64,000 nt of DNA from Micromonospora sp. WMMD980 (GCF_029626035.1 NZ_JARUBE010000003.1:6696001-6760000), one strand, 5' to 3'. Counted from the first letter of the stretch, positions 16,985 to 27,250 are shown. Notes: a model not told the origin generated them from the sequence alone. Program-made: numbers and translations.

Positions 16985-18466
16985 GTGACCTCGGCGACGC
17001 TGTTGACTCCTGCCAGGACGTCACGATCCGGGGGCGAGCGACCCGGCGCGACGACACGAGCCGCGGAACGGGCCTACATCCGGGTCCTGGTGGTGCTCGA
17101 CACCGCCGTGCTGGCCGTGGCCATCCTGGTCGGCTACCTGGCCCGGTTCGGTGACGAGCAGCCCAGCGGCTCCGAGATCCCCTACGTGGTGGTCGCGCCG
17201 GTGCTCCTGCTGGTCTGGCTGGTGTCGCTCAAGGCCATGCGCTGCTACGACGACCAGGTGCTCGGCTACGGCGCCGACGAGTACCGCCGGGTCAGCGCGG
17301 CGAGCCTGCGGTTGGCCGGCGGCATCGCCATCGCCGGCTACATCGCCGACGTCGGGGTCTCCCGGGGCTTCCTGGCCATCTCCTTCGCGGTCGGCACGAT
17401 CGGGCTGGAAGTGGCGCGCTTCGCCGCCCGCAAGCGGCTGCACCGGGCCCGCGACCGGGGCGCCGGCTGGTCCCGCAAGGTGCTGGTGGTCGGTGACACG
17501 GCGCACGTGCTGGAGTTGGTGCACACGTTGCGCCGGGAGCCCTACGCCGGCTACCAGGTGGTCGGCGCCTGCATTCCGGACGCGCTGCTCGCCCCGGTGC
17601 CGCAGCGCCTCGGCGACGTGCCGGTGGTCGGGTCGTTCCGGGGCATCCCGGAGGCGGCCACCGCGATCGGCGCGGACACGGTGGCGGTCACCGCCTCCGG
17701 CGAGCTGACCGCGACCCGGCTGCGCCGTCTCGGCTGGCAACTGGAGGGCACCGGGGTCGACCTGGTGGTGGCCCCGGCGCTGACCGACGTGGCCGGCCCT
17801 CGCATCCACACCCGCCCGGTCGCCGGCCTGCCGCTGATCCACGTCGAGGCCCCCGAGTTCCGCGGCGCCCGCAAGCTGGTCAAGGGCTTCGTCGACCGGT
17901 CGCTCTCGCTGATCGCCCTGCTCCTGCTGTCGCCACTGCTGGCGGTGCTCGCGCTCGCCGTCAAGCTGGACAGCCGCGGCCCGGTGCTGTTCCGGCAGAC
18001 CCGGGTGGGCCAGGGCGGCGAGGAGTTCGGGGTCTTCAAGTTCCGCACCATGGTGGTCAACGCCGACGCCCTGCTCGCCGAGCTGGCCGCGCGCAACGAG
18101 ACCGACGGCCTGATGTTCAAGATGCGCGACGACCCCCGGGTGACCCGGACCGGCCGGCTGCTGCGCAGGTGGTCGCTGGACGAGCTGCCCCAGCTCGCCA
18201 ACGTGCTGCTCGGCCAGATGAGCCTGGTGGGCCCGCGCCCACCGCTGCCCTCCGAGGTGGCCCGCTACGACGGCGACGTGGCCCGCCGCCTGCTGGTCAA
18301 GCCCGGCATGACCGGTCTCTGGCAGGTCAGCGGCCGATCCGACCTGAGCTGGGAGGACGGCATCCGGCTCGACCTCTACTACGTGGAGAACTGGTCGCTC
18401 GCGGCCGACCTGACCATCCTCTGGAAGACGTTCGGCGCGGTGCTGGGCAGCCGCGGCGCCTACTGA
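16985..18466 (+). CDS. Exopolysaccharide polyprenyl glycosylphosphotransferase
   Basis: 493 residues from GTG 16985, with GGAGG 4 bases upstream; an in-frame TTG at 16967 is the alternative. Four N-terminal membrane helices and a CoA-binding-like fold (SRKVLVVGDTAHV) precede a fifth helix (SLSLIALLLLSPLLAVLALAV) and the catalytic sugar transferase domain. Hallmarks of that domain are KLDSRGPVLFRQTRVGQ, FGVFKFRTM, LRRWSLDELPQL and VGPRPPLP. It would load the first sugar-1-phosphate (glucose or galactose type) onto undecaprenyl phosphate to start a surface polysaccharide. No other polysaccharide genes are adjacent. Its stop overlaps the convergent phosphatase gene by 7 bases. Confidence 0.9.
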   Translation: MTSATLLTPARTSRSGGERPGATTRAAERAYIRVLVVLDTAVLAVAILVGYLARFGDEQPSGSEIPYVVVAPVLLLVWLVSLKAMRCYDDQVLGYGADEYRRVSAASLRLAGGIAIAGYIADVGVSRGFLAISFAVGTIGLEVARFAARKRLHRARDRGAGWSRKVLVVGDTAHVLELVHTLRREPYAGYQVVGACIPDALLAPVPQRLGDVPVVGSFRGIPEAATAIGADTVAVTASGELTATRLRRLGWQLEGTGVDLVVAPALTDVAGPRIHTRPVAGLPLIHVEAPEFRGARKLVKGFVDRSLSLIALLLLSPLLAVLALAVKLDSRGPVLFRQTRVGQGGEEFGVFKFRTMVVNADALLAELAARNETDGLMFKMRDDPRVTRTGRLLRRWSLDELPQLANVLLGQMSLVGPRPPLPSEVARYDGDVARRLLVKPGMTGLWQVSGRSDLSWEDGIRLDLYYVENWSLAADLTILWKTFGAVLGSRGAY

Positions 18467-19608
18467 GCCGGGCCGGTCCCCGGCTGCGGGCCCGACCAGT
18501 CCAGGCAGACCACCACCGCGTCGTCGACGAGGTCACCGGCGACGAAGGCCCGCAGGTCGCCGATCAGGGACCGGACCGCGTCCAGTGGTTCCAGCGGGCC
18601 GGTCCGGCGCAGGAACCGGTCCAGGGCCGACTCGCCGTAGCGGATCCGCTCGGCGGTGGCGTCGACCACCCCGTCGCTGACCACGAAGAGCCGGTCGCCG
18701 CGAGCCAACTGGAACCGCTGTTCCCGGTAGTCGGTGCCGTCGAACATGCCGAGCGGGAACTGCTTGTCCAGCTCCTGCTGGGCCACCTCGCCGTCGCGCA
18801 GCCGGATCAGGTGCGGTGAGCCGGCGTCCACCGCGGCCAGCTCCCCGGTGGCCAGGTCCAGCTCCATCAACAGCACGGAGAGGTGCTGCTCTCCCCGGTG
18901 CTGCGCGTAGATCGCCTGGTCGGCCAGGGCGGCCTGGTCGGCCAGGCCGAGCCCACCCCGGCGCGCGTTGCGCAGCGCGAAGGTGGCCAGCGAGGTGAGC
19001 AGCGCCGCGGCCACCCCCTCACCGAAGCCGTTGAGCACCGCCAACCAGAGCCGGTGGCCGTCGTCGGACCAGTCGAAGCTGTCGCCACGCACCGCGTAGG
19101 CCGGCTCGAGCTGGCCGGCCAGACTGAACGACGGGCGGATCCGGCTGCGGCCGGGCAGCATCTCCCACTGCATCTCGGCGGCCAGGGTGAGCCGCCGGCT
19201 GCGCCGGTTGGTCAGGTAGATGTCGGTGGTCGAGGTGACGGCGGCCAGCTCGTGCCCGAGGACGGTGGCGACGATGTCCAGTTCGCGCCGGGCGTCCGGG
19301 TCGGTCGGCATGGGCGAGACCCGGAGCACACCGCGCCGCTCGCCCCGCATCCCCACCGGGAACCAGCCGGTGCCGTCGGCGACCATCGGCTCCTGGTGGT
19401 CGAAGGCGTGCCAGGCCGGATGGCCGGGGCCGGTGAGCGCCTCGCCGCCGCCCAGCGGCAGCAGTTCGGTGAGCCGGTAGTCGACCTGGTAGAGCTCGGT
19501 GCGGGTGATCCCGTAGGTACGCAGCAGCTCGGCGGCGAGCCGGTCGACGATGAGATCGGTGGGCGCACCGGTCAGGATCTGACGCGCGCGAGCCTCCGGT
19601 TCGCTCAT
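18460..19608 (-). CDS. PP2C/SpoIIE-family serine phosphatase
   Basis: 382 residues from ATG 19608, preceded by AGGAG. An N-terminal GAF-like region (about 1-140) lacks the membrane helices of SpoIIE. The phosphatase domain (about 165-375) holds SFDWSDDGHRLWLAVLNGFGEG, a metal-site variant of the usual GDxxG, then FALRNAR, DAGSPHLIRLRDGE, LFVVSDGVVDA and DDAVVVCLD. Such enzymes dephosphorylate anti-anti-sigma proteins. The GDSFDW and NGFGEG motifs are weaker than canonical GDFYDxF and DVxGKG, so activity may be reduced. It is divergent from the MarR gene, 56 bases apart. Confidence 0.82.
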   Translation of the reverse strand: MSEPEARARQILTGAPTDLIVDRLAAELLRTYGITRTELYQVDYRLTELLPLGGGEALTGPGHPAWHAFDHQEPMVADGTGWFPVGMRGERRGVLRVSPMPTDPDARRELDIVATVLGHELAAVTSTTDIYLTNRRSRRLTLAAEMQWEMLPGRSRIRPSFSLAGQLEPAYAVRGDSFDWSDDGHRLWLAVLNGFGEGVAAALLTSLATFALRNARRGGLGLADQAALADQAIYAQHRGEQHLSVLLMELDLATGELAAVDAGSPHLIRLRDGEVAQQELDKQFPLGMFDGTDYREQRFQLARGDRLFVVSDGVVDATAERIRYGESALDRFLRRTGPLEPLDAVRSLIGDLRAFVAGDLVDDAVVVCLDWSGPQPGTGPAQ

Positions 19609-19664
19609 CTTTGCTCCTTTGCACAGGTCGCCGGGGTGATCCGGGGAGTAGTCTCGGGCCCACC

Positions 19665-20273
19665 ATGACCGAGGAGCCCGGTCCCGTGGGACCTGAAGCG
19701 AGTATGTCCGCTGCCCTGGACGAGGCGGCGGGCACCCTGCTCGCCGTCTGGGAGGCGGCCCGCGAGCAGACCACCAGCCGGCTTTCCGGGGCACAGTTGC
19801 GCGCGGTCATGGTCGTCGAGCAGTACGACGGGATCAACCTCCGTCGGCTCGCCACGCTCACCGACATGCTGCTCTCCTCCGCCAGCCGGCTCTGCGACCG
19901 TCTGGTGGCCGCCGGCATGCTGGAGCGGGAACCGGGCCGCCACGACCGCCGGGAGATCTCGCTGCACCTCACCCCGGAGGCCGAGCGGCTCCTCGCCGAG
20001 CTGCGCGCCGACCGGTGGCGTCGGTTGGCGCGGATCCTGGACGCGATGAGCCCGGACGGGCGGTCGGCCCTGCTGCGCGGGATGCGCGAGTTCGACGAGA
20101 TCGGGCGTCGGGGAGCGGCGTCGGTCGCCGGAGGATGGCCGGTGTTGCAGCCGTCCGGGGGGCGGATCTCCGATCCCCTGACCGACCTGGCCGCGCCGTC
20201 GCGGCCCATGGTGACGCGCCGACCTGGTGAGCCGCTGCCGCCCGACGAGCCGCCGTCGGTCCGCAGCGCCTGA
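19665..20273 (+). CDS. MarR-family transcriptional regulator
   Basis: 202 residues from ATG 19665. A MarR winged helix (about 20-145) shows AQLRAVMVVEQYDGINLRRLA, the recognition helix LSSASRLCDRLVAAGMLERE and the wing PGRHDRREISLHLT. A disordered Pro/Arg tail of about 50 residues is longer than usual for the family. The gene is divergent from the phosphatase gene at 19608, and the 56-base gap probably holds its operator, so it may regulate that phosphatase and itself. Ligand unknown. Confidence 0.85.
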   Translation: MTEEPGPVGPEASMSAALDEAAGTLLAVWEAAREQTTSRLSGAQLRAVMVVEQYDGINLRRLATLTDMLLSSASRLCDRLVAAGMLEREPGRHDRREISLHLTPEAERLLAELRADRWRRLARILDAMSPDGRSALLRGMREFDEIGRRGAASVAGGWPVLQPSGGRISDPLTDLAAPSRPMVTRRPGEPLPPDEPPSVRSA

Positions 20274-20340
20274 GCCGGCCGATCGGCGGACGCCGCCGAC
20301 CGGGCCGGCTCTCGTCGGGAGGCGTCGGCCGGCCCGCACA

Positions 20341-20399
20341 GCAGCGCCGGGGCGTCCCACGGCCGGCCCCACGGCAGCGCCGGGGCGTCCCACGGCCGG
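20341..20399. repeat. Tandem 26-bp direct repeat between convergent genes
   Basis: The unit gcagcgccggggcgtcccac plus ggccgg occurs exactly at 20341-20366 and 20374-20399, separated by ccccacg (period 33). It fills the gap between the convergent MarR and cobalamin-protein genes. It may be slippage-generated and may act in termination. Confidence 0.75.
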
Positions 20400-20401
20400 G
20401 C

Positions 20402-21397
20402 TCAACCGGCGGTGTACGCGGCCCAGGCGTCGCGCAGTCGGGCGGCCGCCCGGGGATGCTCGGACAGGGTCCGTTCCAGGGTGGCGAGCACGTCGTCGAG
20501 CAGGCGCCGGCCGCCCCGGGCGGTGAGCGCCTCCTCCTGCCACTCGACGAAGTCCAGCAGCAGCCGGTCGTCGTCCACCCGGGCCGCCGCGATCAGCGCG
20601 TCGACCAGGTGCGCGATGCCCGACGCGACGTCCTCGGCGGTCTCCTCCGGCGGGTCCACCGCGGCCAGCGCGAGCCGGACCAGCTCCCGTCGGCGGTGCA
20701 GCACCGCCACGTACCCGTCATCGGCCGGTGGGGGCGGTGGGCCGGTGTGCGAGCCGGCGGGCAACGGCACGGCCAGCAGCCGCACCGCGTCCCGGGCACT
20801 GGCTCCCCAGGCCGCCGCGCCGATCGCCGTCGCCCACCGGCCCTGCGGGCCGAAGCCGGGGCCACCGGCCAGCACCGGCACCCCGGCAGCCCGGCTGGCC
20901 TCCACCATGCGCGCCGCCCGGACGAGCCGGTTGGGCTGGACACAGCTCAACAGCACCGCGTCCGGGCCGGTCTGGTGCAGGTAGGAGACCAGGTGGCGGG
21001 CCGGCACGCTGGCGCCCAGGAACGTCACCCGCCAGCCGGCCGCCCGGACCACCTCGCTGACGATCCGGGCCGCCAACGCGTGCCACTCGCCCTCGACGCA
21101 GGCCACCACCACGTGGCCCCGGTGCGGCGCGCCGACGGCCGCGCCCAGCGCGTCGACCACCAGCTCGCTGACGTGGGTGGCGGCGTGTTCCTGCGCGACG
21201 CGCCAGGAACCGGTGAGCCAGCGTCGCCCGATCTCCCGCTGGGCCACCGCGACCAGGTCGACGAGCACGTCCGCGACCGAGCGGCCCTCCGCCAGCAGGC
21301 CCCGGGCCAACGCCACGGCGCCGGCCCGGTCGGCCCGTTCCAGATGTTCGAGGTACGCGGCCAGGGCTTCCGGCCCGATCCGGCCGCCCGGGCTCAC
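20402..21397 (-). CDS. Cobalamin-binding protein with CarH-type light-sensing motif
   Basis: 331 residues from GTG 21397, whose GTGA overlaps the stop of the upstream phosphatase gene. Residues 8-85 form a helical cap domain with W60 and E70-H71, the exact W-x9-EH spacing that holds adenosylcobalamin in CarH-type photoreceptors. Residues about 93-215 form a B12-binding Rossmann domain with E104-x-H106, the lower-ligand His; the usual following Gly is Ala. Other landmarks are [16 protein letters not shown] and [11 protein letters not shown] helical domain of about 110 residues follows. There is no MerR or other DNA-binding domain, so output is probably by protein contact, most simply with the co-expressed phosphatase. 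Light sensing is inference from motif identity. Confidence 0.8.
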   Translation of the reverse strand: MSPGGRIGPEALAAYLEHLERADRAGAVALARGLLAEGRSVADVLVDLVAVAQREIGRRWLTGSWRVAQEHAATHVSELVVDALGAAVGAPHRGHVVVACVEGEWHALAARIVSEVVRAAGWRVTFLGASVPARHLVSYLHQTGPDAVLLSCVQPNRLVRAARMVEASRAAGVPVLAGGPGFGPQGRWATAIGAAAWGASARDAVRLLAVPLPAGSHTGPPPPPADDGYVAVLHRRRELVRLALAAVDPPEETAEDVASGIAHLVDALIAAARVDDDRLLLDFVEWQEEALTARGGRRLLDDVLATLERTLSEHPRAAARLRDAWAAYTAG

Positions 21398-23061
21398 GAC
21401 GCCGCCACGGCCAGCATGGCGATGTCGTCGTGCGGCTGCCCGTCGAGCCACTCGTCGACGAGCTGGAGCACCCGGTCGACCAGCGCGGCCGGCGGCAGCC
21501 CGGCACCGGAGGCGAGCGCCTGACACAGCCGGTCGTCGCCGAACATGGCCAGCTCGGTGGGGCCACCCCGGGCCTCGGTCACCCCGTCGGTGTACGCCAG
21601 CAGCAGGTCGCCCGGCGCCAGCCGGACCTCGGCCTCGGCGAATCGCGCCGCGGTCAGCGCGCCGACCGGCATGCCGCCCACCCGGACCACGTCGATCCCG
21701 CCGCCGGCGCGGATCACCAGGGGCGCGGGATGCCCGCCACCGGCCACCCGGACCAGGAGCCCGCCGTCGGGCTCCCGGCTCAGAGTGCCGAGCAGGAGCG
21801 TGGTGAACTGGGCCCGCGCGGCGGCGCCCGGTGCGTCGAGCAGCGCCCGGTTGAGCAGCTCCATCAGCTCCCGGGGGCGCTGCTCGACCAGGCGCAGGGT
21901 CTGCAACGACTGGCGGACCCGGCCGGTGAGCACCGCCGCGCCCACGCCCTTGCCGCAGACGTCACCGAGCGCGAAAAGGCCGCCGGCCGGGGTGGGGAAC
22001 AGGTCGTAGAAGTCGCCGCCGATGCGCAGGCTGTCCCCGGCGGCCCGGTAGCCGCCGGCCAGGGTCATCCCGTCCAGGCGCGGCAGCTTCGGCGGCAGCA
22101 GGCTGTTCTGGAGGACCCGGGCCAGGTGCGTCTGTTCGCCGTACAGCTCGGCGGCCGCCAGCGCGGCACCGGCCCGGCCGGCGAACTCGCGGGCCAGCGC
22201 GATCTCCCGCTGGTCGAAACCCGCGCGCTCGGGGCGACGGGCGAGGACCAGTGCCCCGGCCGGCCCGCCGGCGCTGGGCATGGGGCTGATCAGCACGGTG
22301 CCCGGCCGACCGAAGCCGGCCGGGAGCACCTCGGCCAGGTCGGCCAGTTCGGCGTCGAGCCAGGGACTGGGCTCGGTGAGGTCGCCTTCGAGCGCCTCGA
22401 CCAGGCCGGGGACCGACTCCGCCGTCCGCCAGCCGGCCACGCCGGTGACCGGGCCGGAGTCGTTCGCGGCGTACCGGATCCAGTGCGGTTCGTCCTCGGC
22501 CGGCGGCGGCGGTCGGTGCACCACCACGGCGACGTCGGCCAGGTAGGGCACCGGCAGCGTCACGGCGGTGCGCAGCGTCTGCTCGCGGTGCAGGGAGAGC
22601 CCGAGCCGGCTGCCGGCTTGGGCCAGGAAGGCGGTGCGGGAACGCTCGGCGAGCAGCGCGTCGGTGCGGGCCTGTTCCTCGGTGACGTCCCGCACATACC
22701 ATGCGCAGCGGTCTCCGGCCAGCTCCCGGCGCAGGCCGCGCAGCCGCCGCCCGTGGTGCTCGCTCTCGAACGTGTCGGCGCCGGCGCGGGCCGCCTCGGC
22801 CAGCGCGGGCACCCGGCAGCCGGCCAGGGCGACGCCCGGTGTCAATTCGGGGAGCAGCGCCGTCGCCATGGTGTTGACCAGGGCCACCACGCCGGCCGGG
22901 CCGGTCGTCACGACCGCCTCGGCCGACCCGTCCAGCAGCTCGCGGGCGAGGCGGTCGTCGGCCGGCAGCGCGCTCCCGGCCACCCGCCGGGATCGCTTCC
23001 GGGGGACGGCTCCACCGCCGCTGACCGGCCCGGCGACACCGCCGCGGCGTGCGGCGGTCAC
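21394..23061 (-). CDS. PAS/GAF PP2C (SpoIIE-type) phosphatase
   Basis: 555 residues; the start is uncertain, because the first 30 residues are basic and Gly-rich. A PAS-like domain (about 35-125, [22 protein letters not shown]) is followed by a GAF-like domain (about 145-300) and an SpoIIE-type PP2C domain (about 318-552). The linker [11 protein letters not shown] and the metal motifs [15 protein letters not shown] and [10 protein letters not shown] are complete, so it should be an active Ser/Thr phosphatase, probably acting on an anti-sigma-factor antagonist. No anti-sigma or antagonist gene is adjacent. It overlaps the cobalamin-binding gene by 4 bases, so the pair is translationally coupled and likely one signalling unit. 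Confidence 0.88.
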   Translation of the reverse strand: MTAARRGGVAGPVSGGGAVPRKRSRRVAGSALPADDRLARELLDGSAEAVVTTGPAGVVALVNTMATALLPELTPGVALAGCRVPALAEAARAGADTFESEHHGRRLRGLRRELAGDRCAWYVRDVTEEQARTDALLAERSRTAFLAQAGSRLGLSLHREQTLRTAVTLPVPYLADVAVVVHRPPPPAEDEPHWIRYAANDSGPVTGVAGWRTAESVPGLVEALEGDLTEPSPWLDAELADLAEVLPAGFGRPGTVLISPMPSAGGPAGALVLARRPERAGFDQREIALAREFAGRAGAALAAAELYGEQTHLARVLQNSLLPPKLPRLDGMTLAGGYRAAGDSLRIGGDFYDLFPTPAGGLFALGDVCGKGVGAAVLTGRVRQSLQTLRLVEQRPRELMELLNRALLDAPGAAARAQFTTLLLGTLSREPDGGLLVRVAGGGHPAPLVIRAGGGIDVVRVGGMPVGALTAARFAEAEVRLAPGDLLLAYTDGVTEARGGPTELAMFGDDRLCQALASGAGLPPAALVDRVLQLVDEWLDGQPHDDIAMLAVAAS

Positions 23062-23193
23062 CGCCGGTGGCCGGGCGCTTCGGCCGGTCGACCCGTGTGC
23101 ATGCTGTCGGTGCGCTCCTCGTTCGATGGACAGGTTGCCTCACGGCAAGCGTACCGAGCGGAGGCGACGAATGCCCGTCGAGGACGGCTGCGA

Positions 23194-24453
23194 TCAGGGC
23201 GTCCGGGCGAGCCAGCCGACCGGGTGGTCGACGATCCGGCGGACCACCGAGGTGGCGCCGCCGACCGCGGCGGACTGGGCCCCCAACACCGCGGGCCGCA
23301 CCGTGACCGGGGACCACGCGGCGGTCAGCACCCGCCGGGAGATCTCCGCCACCACCGGCGGGCACAGCCAGGGCGCGAGCGGCGCGTATCCGCCTCCGAG
23401 CACCACGGTGTCCAGATCCAGCAGGTTCACCACGCCCGCCACCGCCACCCCGAGCGCGGTGCCGGCGTCGGCGAGCGCGGCGAGCGTGGCCGGGTCGCCG
23501 CCCCCGGCCAGGTCGGCCAGGCGGGTGGCGGCGGTGTCGGCGGGCAGCTCCGCGCCGGGCAGGCCGGCGGCGGCCAGGATCGCCTCCTGGCCGGCGTACC
23601 GCTCCAGGCAACCCTGACCGCCGCAGCGGCACGGCCGGCCCTGTGGTTGGACCGGGAAGTGACCGATCTCTCCGCTCCAGCCGCGGGCACCCCGATAGAG
23701 CGCCCCGTCGAGCACGATCCCGGCGCCGATGCCGATCTCGCCGGTGACGTGCAGGAAGCTGCGGGCCCGGGGCGCTCCGGCGTACAGCTCGCCGAGCGCG
23801 GCGAGGTTGGCCTCGTTGTCGACCATGAGCGGCGGGACGCCGTCGACCGGCTCGGCGAGCGGGTGCCCGGCCAGCAGCGCCGGCACGTCCACGTCCCGCC
23901 AGCCGAGGTTCGGCGCGAGCCGGACCAGGCCGTCCTCGCCCACCAGGCCGGGCACGGCCAGCGCCGCGCCGGCCAGGGTCAGTCCGTCGCGTACGGCTGC
24001 GGCGCGCGCCTCGGCGGCGAGCGCGGCCAGCCGGGCGAGCGCGTCGGCGGGGGAGGTCGGGCGCAGGTCGGCGCGGCGGACCAGATGGTGCCGGACGGTG
24101 CCGGTGAGGTCGACGACGCAGGCGGCCAGGTAGTCGACGTTCACCTCCAGGCCCAGCCCGGCCGGGCCGTCGGCGGCCAGCACCAGGCCCCGGGCCGGCC
24201 GGCCCGCGCCGGTGCGCGGGGCCGGTTCCGCCTCGGCGACCAGCCGCCCGGCGATCAGGTCGTCGACGACGGCGGAGACGGTGGCCCGGGTCAGCCCGGT
24301 CTCGGCGGCGAGCCCGGCCCGCGACGGCGGGTGGTCGGCCGCGGCGATCCGCCGGAGCACGACCGCGAGGTTCAACTCGCGCAGGCTGCCCTGCCGGACC
24401 GCTCCGACGGTGCTGGCGCTGGTCACCACTTGACACTGCCACATCCCCGCCAT
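23194..24453 (-). CDS. xylR: ROK-family transcriptional repressor (XylR-type)
   Basis: Up to 419 residues. A winged helix (about 35-80, [30 protein letters not shown]) is followed by a ROK sugar-kinase-like domain with the zinc motif [12 protein letters not shown] and the ROK signature [28 protein letters not shown]. It is divergent from xylA, so it is most likely the xylose-responsive repressor of xylAB. The longest start, ATG 24453, lies inside the xylA -10 region; GTG 24426 is a plausible shorter start. Neither has a strong ribosome site, so the true start is open. Confidence 0.85.
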   Translation of the reverse strand: MAGMWQCQVVTSASTVGAVRQGSLRELNLAVVLRRIAAADHPPSRAGLAAETGLTRATVSAVVDDLIAGRLVAEAEPAPRTGAGRPARGLVLAADGPAGLGLEVNVDYLAACVVDLTGTVRHHLVRRADLRPTSPADALARLAALAAEARAAAVRDGLTLAGAALAVPGLVGEDGLVRLAPNLGWRDVDVPALLAGHPLAEPVDGVPPLMVDNEANLAALGELYAGAPRARSFLHVTGEIGIGAGIVLDGALYRGARGWSGEIGHFPVQPQGRPCRCGGQGCLERYAGQEAILAAAGLPGAELPADTAATRLADLAGGGDPATLAALADAGTALGVAVAGVVNLLDLDTVVLGGGYAPLAPWLCPPVVAEISRRVLTAAWSPVTVRPAVLGAQSAAVGGATSVVRRIVDHPVGWLARTP

Positions 24454-24458
24454 TTAAT
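24430..24458 (+). promoter_or_regulatory. Predicted xylA promoter
   Basis: A perfect -35 TTGACA (24430-24435) is followed after 17 bases by TTTAAT (24453-24458), one mismatch from TATAAT. This is unusually consensus-like for such a GC-rich genome. It overlaps the 5' end of the divergent ROK gene, so repressor binding there could control both directions. Confidence 0.65.
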
Positions 24459-24504
24459 TCAACCGCTGAACAAATCGCGGACGACACCACCACCGGAGGT
24501 TCCC

Positions 24505-25692
24505 ATGGCACCCCGTCCCACCCCCGCGGACAAGTTCTCCTTCGGCCTCTGGACCGTGGGCTGGCCGGCCCGCGACCCGTTCGGCGACGCCACCCGCCCC
24601 GAGCTGGACGCCGTCGAGGCGGTGCACCGGCTCGCCGAGCTGGGCGCGTACGGCATCACCTTCCACGACGACGACCTGGTTCCCTTCGGTGCGGACGCCG
24701 CCACCCGCGACGCCCGGGTCAGCCGGTTCCGCAAGGCCCTCGACGAGACCGGCCTGGTCGTGCCGATGGTCACCACCAACCTGTTCAACCACCCGGTGTT
24801 CAAGGACGGCGGGTTCACCAGCAACGACCGGGACGTGCGCCGCTACGCGCTGCGCAAGGTGCTGCGCAACGTCGACCTCGCCGCCGAGATGGGCGCGAAG
24901 ACGTTCGTCATGTGGGGCGGCCGGGAGGGCGCCGAGTACGACGTGGCCAAGAACGTCCAGGCCGCGCTGGAGCGTTACCGCGAGGCCGTCGACCTGCTCT
25001 GCCAGTACGTCGTCGACAACGGCTACGACCTGCGCTTCGCCCTGGAGCCCAAGCCGAACGAGCCCCGGGGCGACATCCTGCTGCCCACCGTCGGCCACGC
25101 GCTCGGCTTCATCTCCACCCTGGCCCGCCCGGAGATGGTCGGGCTCAACCCGGAGGTCGGCCACGAGCAGATGGCCGGGCTGAACTTCGCCCACGGCATC
25201 GCCCAGGCGCTCTGGCAGGGCAAGCTGTTCCACATCGACCTCAACGGCCAGCGCGGCATCAAGTACGACCAGGACCTGGTCTTCGGCCACGGCGACCTGC
25301 TCAACGCGTTCGCCCTCGTCGACCTGCTGGAGCACGGCGGCCCGGACGGCGGCCCGGCCTACGACGGCCCGCGCCACTTCGACTACAAGCCGTCGCGCAC
25401 CGAGGACATCACCGGCGTGTGGGCGTCGGCGGCCGCGAACATGAGCACCTACCTGCTGCTCAAGGAGCGGGCCGCGGCGTTCCGCGCCGACCCGGAGGTC
25501 GCCGAGGCGCTCGCCGTCGCCCGGGTGGCCGAGCTGGCCACGCCGACGCTCGACCCGGGCGAGGGCTACGCCGAGCTGCTCGCCGACCGGAGCGCCTTCG
25601 AGGAGTTCGACCCGGAGGCCGCCGGGGCGAAGGGCTTCGGCTTCGTCCGGCTCAACCAGCTCGCCGTCGAGCACCTGCTCGGCGCGCGCTGA
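24505..25692 (+). CDS. xylA: Xylose isomerase
   Basis: 395 residues from ATG 24505, with GGAGGT at proper spacing. Converts D-xylose to D-xylulose (and glucose to fructose). Residue numbering matches the well-studied actinobacterial enzymes: His54 and Asp57 (TFHDDD), the metal and substrate residues Glu181 and Lys183 ([10 protein letters not shown]), and downstream metal ligands in [14 protein letters not shown] and [18 protein letters not shown]. Length and sequence are typical of the short class I actinobacterial form. It is followed 11 bases later by xylB and preceded by its own promoter, divergent from the ROK repressor. Confidence 0.97.
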   Translation: MAPRPTPADKFSFGLWTVGWPARDPFGDATRPELDAVEAVHRLAELGAYGITFHDDDLVPFGADAATRDARVSRFRKALDETGLVVPMVTTNLFNHPVFKDGGFTSNDRDVRRYALRKVLRNVDLAAEMGAKTFVMWGGREGAEYDVAKNVQAALERYREAVDLLCQYVVDNGYDLRFALEPKPNEPRGDILLPTVGHALGFISTLARPEMVGLNPEVGHEQMAGLNFAHGIAQALWQGKLFHIDLNGQRGIKYDQDLVFGHGDLLNAFALVDLLEHGGPDGGPAYDGPRHFDYKPSRTEDITGVWASAAANMSTYLLLKERAAAFRADPEVAEALAVARVAELATPTLDPGEGYAELLADRSAFEEFDPEAAGAKGFGFVRLNQLAVEHLLGAR

Positions 25693-25703
25693 GGCGGGCC
25701 CCT

Positions 25704-27137
25704 ATGCCGCTCGTCGCCGGGGTCGACTCGTCGACCCAGTCCTGCAAGGTGGTCGTCCGGGACGCGGAGACCGGCGCGCTGGTCCGGCAGGGCCGCGCGC
25801 CGCACCCGCCCGGCACCGAGGTCGACCCGTACGCCTGGTGGGACGCCCTGCGGGCGGCGCTGGCCGAGGCCGGCGGGCTGGCCGACGTGGCCGCCGTCTC
25901 GGTCGGCGGCCAGCAGCACGGCATGGTCTGCCTGGACGAGGCGGGTGAGGTGGTCCGCCCGGCGCTGCTGTGGAACGACACCCGGTCCGCCGACGCGGCC
26001 CGGGACCTGGTCGAGGAGGCCGGCGGCGGGGAGACCGGCCGCCGGTTCTGGGCCGACGCGACGGGCGCGGTGCCGGTGGCCAGCTTCACCGCCACCAAGC
26101 TGCGCTGGCTGGCCCGGCACGAGCCGGCCAACGCCGACCGGGTGGCCGCGGTCTGCCTGCCGCACGACTGGCTGACCTGGAAGCTGGCCGGCGCGCCCGG
26201 CCTGGCCGCGCTGCGCACCGACCGCGGCGACGCCAGCGGCACCGGCTACTGGTCGCCGCGCGCCGGCGAATACCGGCTCGACCTACTGGAACGGGCCTTC
26301 GGCCGGCGGATCCGGGTGCCGGCCGTGCTGGGTCCGGCCGAGGCGGCCGGTCGGCTCGACCTGGCGACGCTCGGCGAGGCCCCGGCCGGCGGCCCGGGGT
26401 CCGGCGCGGCCCTGCTCGGGCCGGGCACCGGGGACAACGCCGCGGCGGCGCTCGGCGTCGGCGCCGGCCCGGGCGACGTGGTGGTCTCGATCGGCACCTC
26501 CGGCACCGTCTTCGCGGTCACCGACACTCCGGCCGCGGACGCCTCCGGCGCGGTGGCCGGCTTCGCCGACGCCAGCGGCCGGTTCCTGCCGCTGGTCGCC
26601 ACGCTGAACGCGGCCCGGGTGCTCGACGCCGCCGCCACCCTGCTCGGCGTCGACCTCGACACGCTCGGCGAGCTGGCCCTGTCCGCCCCGCCGGGCGCGG
26701 ACGGGCTGGTGCTCGTGCCCTACCTGGAGGGGGAGCGGACGCCGAACCGGCCGGACGCCACCGGCACGCTGCACGGCCTCACGCTGGCCACCTCGACGCC
26801 GGCGCACCTGGCCCGGGCCGCCGTCGAGGGGCTGCTCTGCGGGCTGGCCGACGGTCTCGACGCGCTGCTCGCGCAGGGCGCCCGCGCGGACCGGATCATC
26901 CTGGTCGGCGGCGGCGCCCGGTCCGCCGCGGTCCGGCGGATCGCCCCGCAGGTGTTCGGCCGCCCGGTGGTGGTCCCGCCGCCGGGGGAGTACGTCGCGG
27001 ACGGCGCGGCCCGGCAGGCGGCGTGGGTGGCGCTGGGCGGGGACGCCCCGCCGCACTGGTCCATCGGCGACATCGAGGAGTACACCGCCGCTCCCACCCC
27101 CACCATCCGCGAGCGCTACGCGCACGCCCGGGGTTAA
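25704..27137 (+). CDS. xylB: Xylulokinase
   Basis: 477 residues. FGGY-family sugar kinase that phosphorylates D-xylulose to feed the pentose phosphate pathway. It shows [15 protein letters not shown] (phosphate 1 loop), GGQQHGMV with the substrate-binding MHG-like segment, [32 protein letters not shown] (phosphate 2) and [15 protein letters not shown] (adenosine site). It starts 11 bases after xylA. The TAA stop at 27135-27137 is provided by the first TTAA of a GGGGCCCC repeat. Confidence 0.95.
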   Translation: MPLVAGVDSSTQSCKVVVRDAETGALVRQGRAPHPPGTEVDPYAWWDALRAALAEAGGLADVAAVSVGGQQHGMVCLDEAGEVVRPALLWNDTRSADAARDLVEEAGGGETGRRFWADATGAVPVASFTATKLRWLARHEPANADRVAAVCLPHDWLTWKLAGAPGLAALRTDRGDASGTGYWSPRAGEYRLDLLERAFGRRIRVPAVLGPAEAAGRLDLATLGEAPAGGPGSGAALLGPGTGDNAAAALGVGAGPGDVVVSIGTSGTVFAVTDTPAADASGAVAGFADASGRFLPLVATLNAARVLDAAATLLGVDLDTLGELALSAPPGADGLVLVPYLEGERTPNRPDATGTLHGLTLATSTPAHLARAAVEGLLCGLADGLDALLAQGARADRIILVGGGARSAAVRRIAPQVFGRPVVVPPPGEYVADGAARQAAWVALGGDAPPHWSIGDIEEYTAAPTPTIRERYAHARG

Positions 27138-27190
27138 GGAGGGGCCCCCGCTTAACGCTTCCTGCATAGGAGGGGGCCCCGCTTAACACC
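27133..27190. repeat. GGGGCCCC-cored palindromic repeat, copy 3, containing the xylB stop
   Basis: gttaaggaggggcccccgc, a spacer cttaacgcttcctgcatagg, then agggggccccgcttaacacc. Its ends match copy 1 (TTAACACC). The xylB stop codon is inside the element. Confidence 0.85.
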
Positions 27191-27250
27191 GGACGCGGCG
27201 CGCCGGGGGGTCGTGGTGCGCGCCGGGCGCGAGCCTGGTTGGCTGCCGGC

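Noticed and set aside
21430..25692. A very long plus-strand frame of 1,420 residues covering phosphatase, ROK and xylA genes.
   Set aside because: It is the antisense shadow of high-GC coding sequence, and only its last 395 residues (xylA) are real. Codon composition and the clear minus-strand families decide this.
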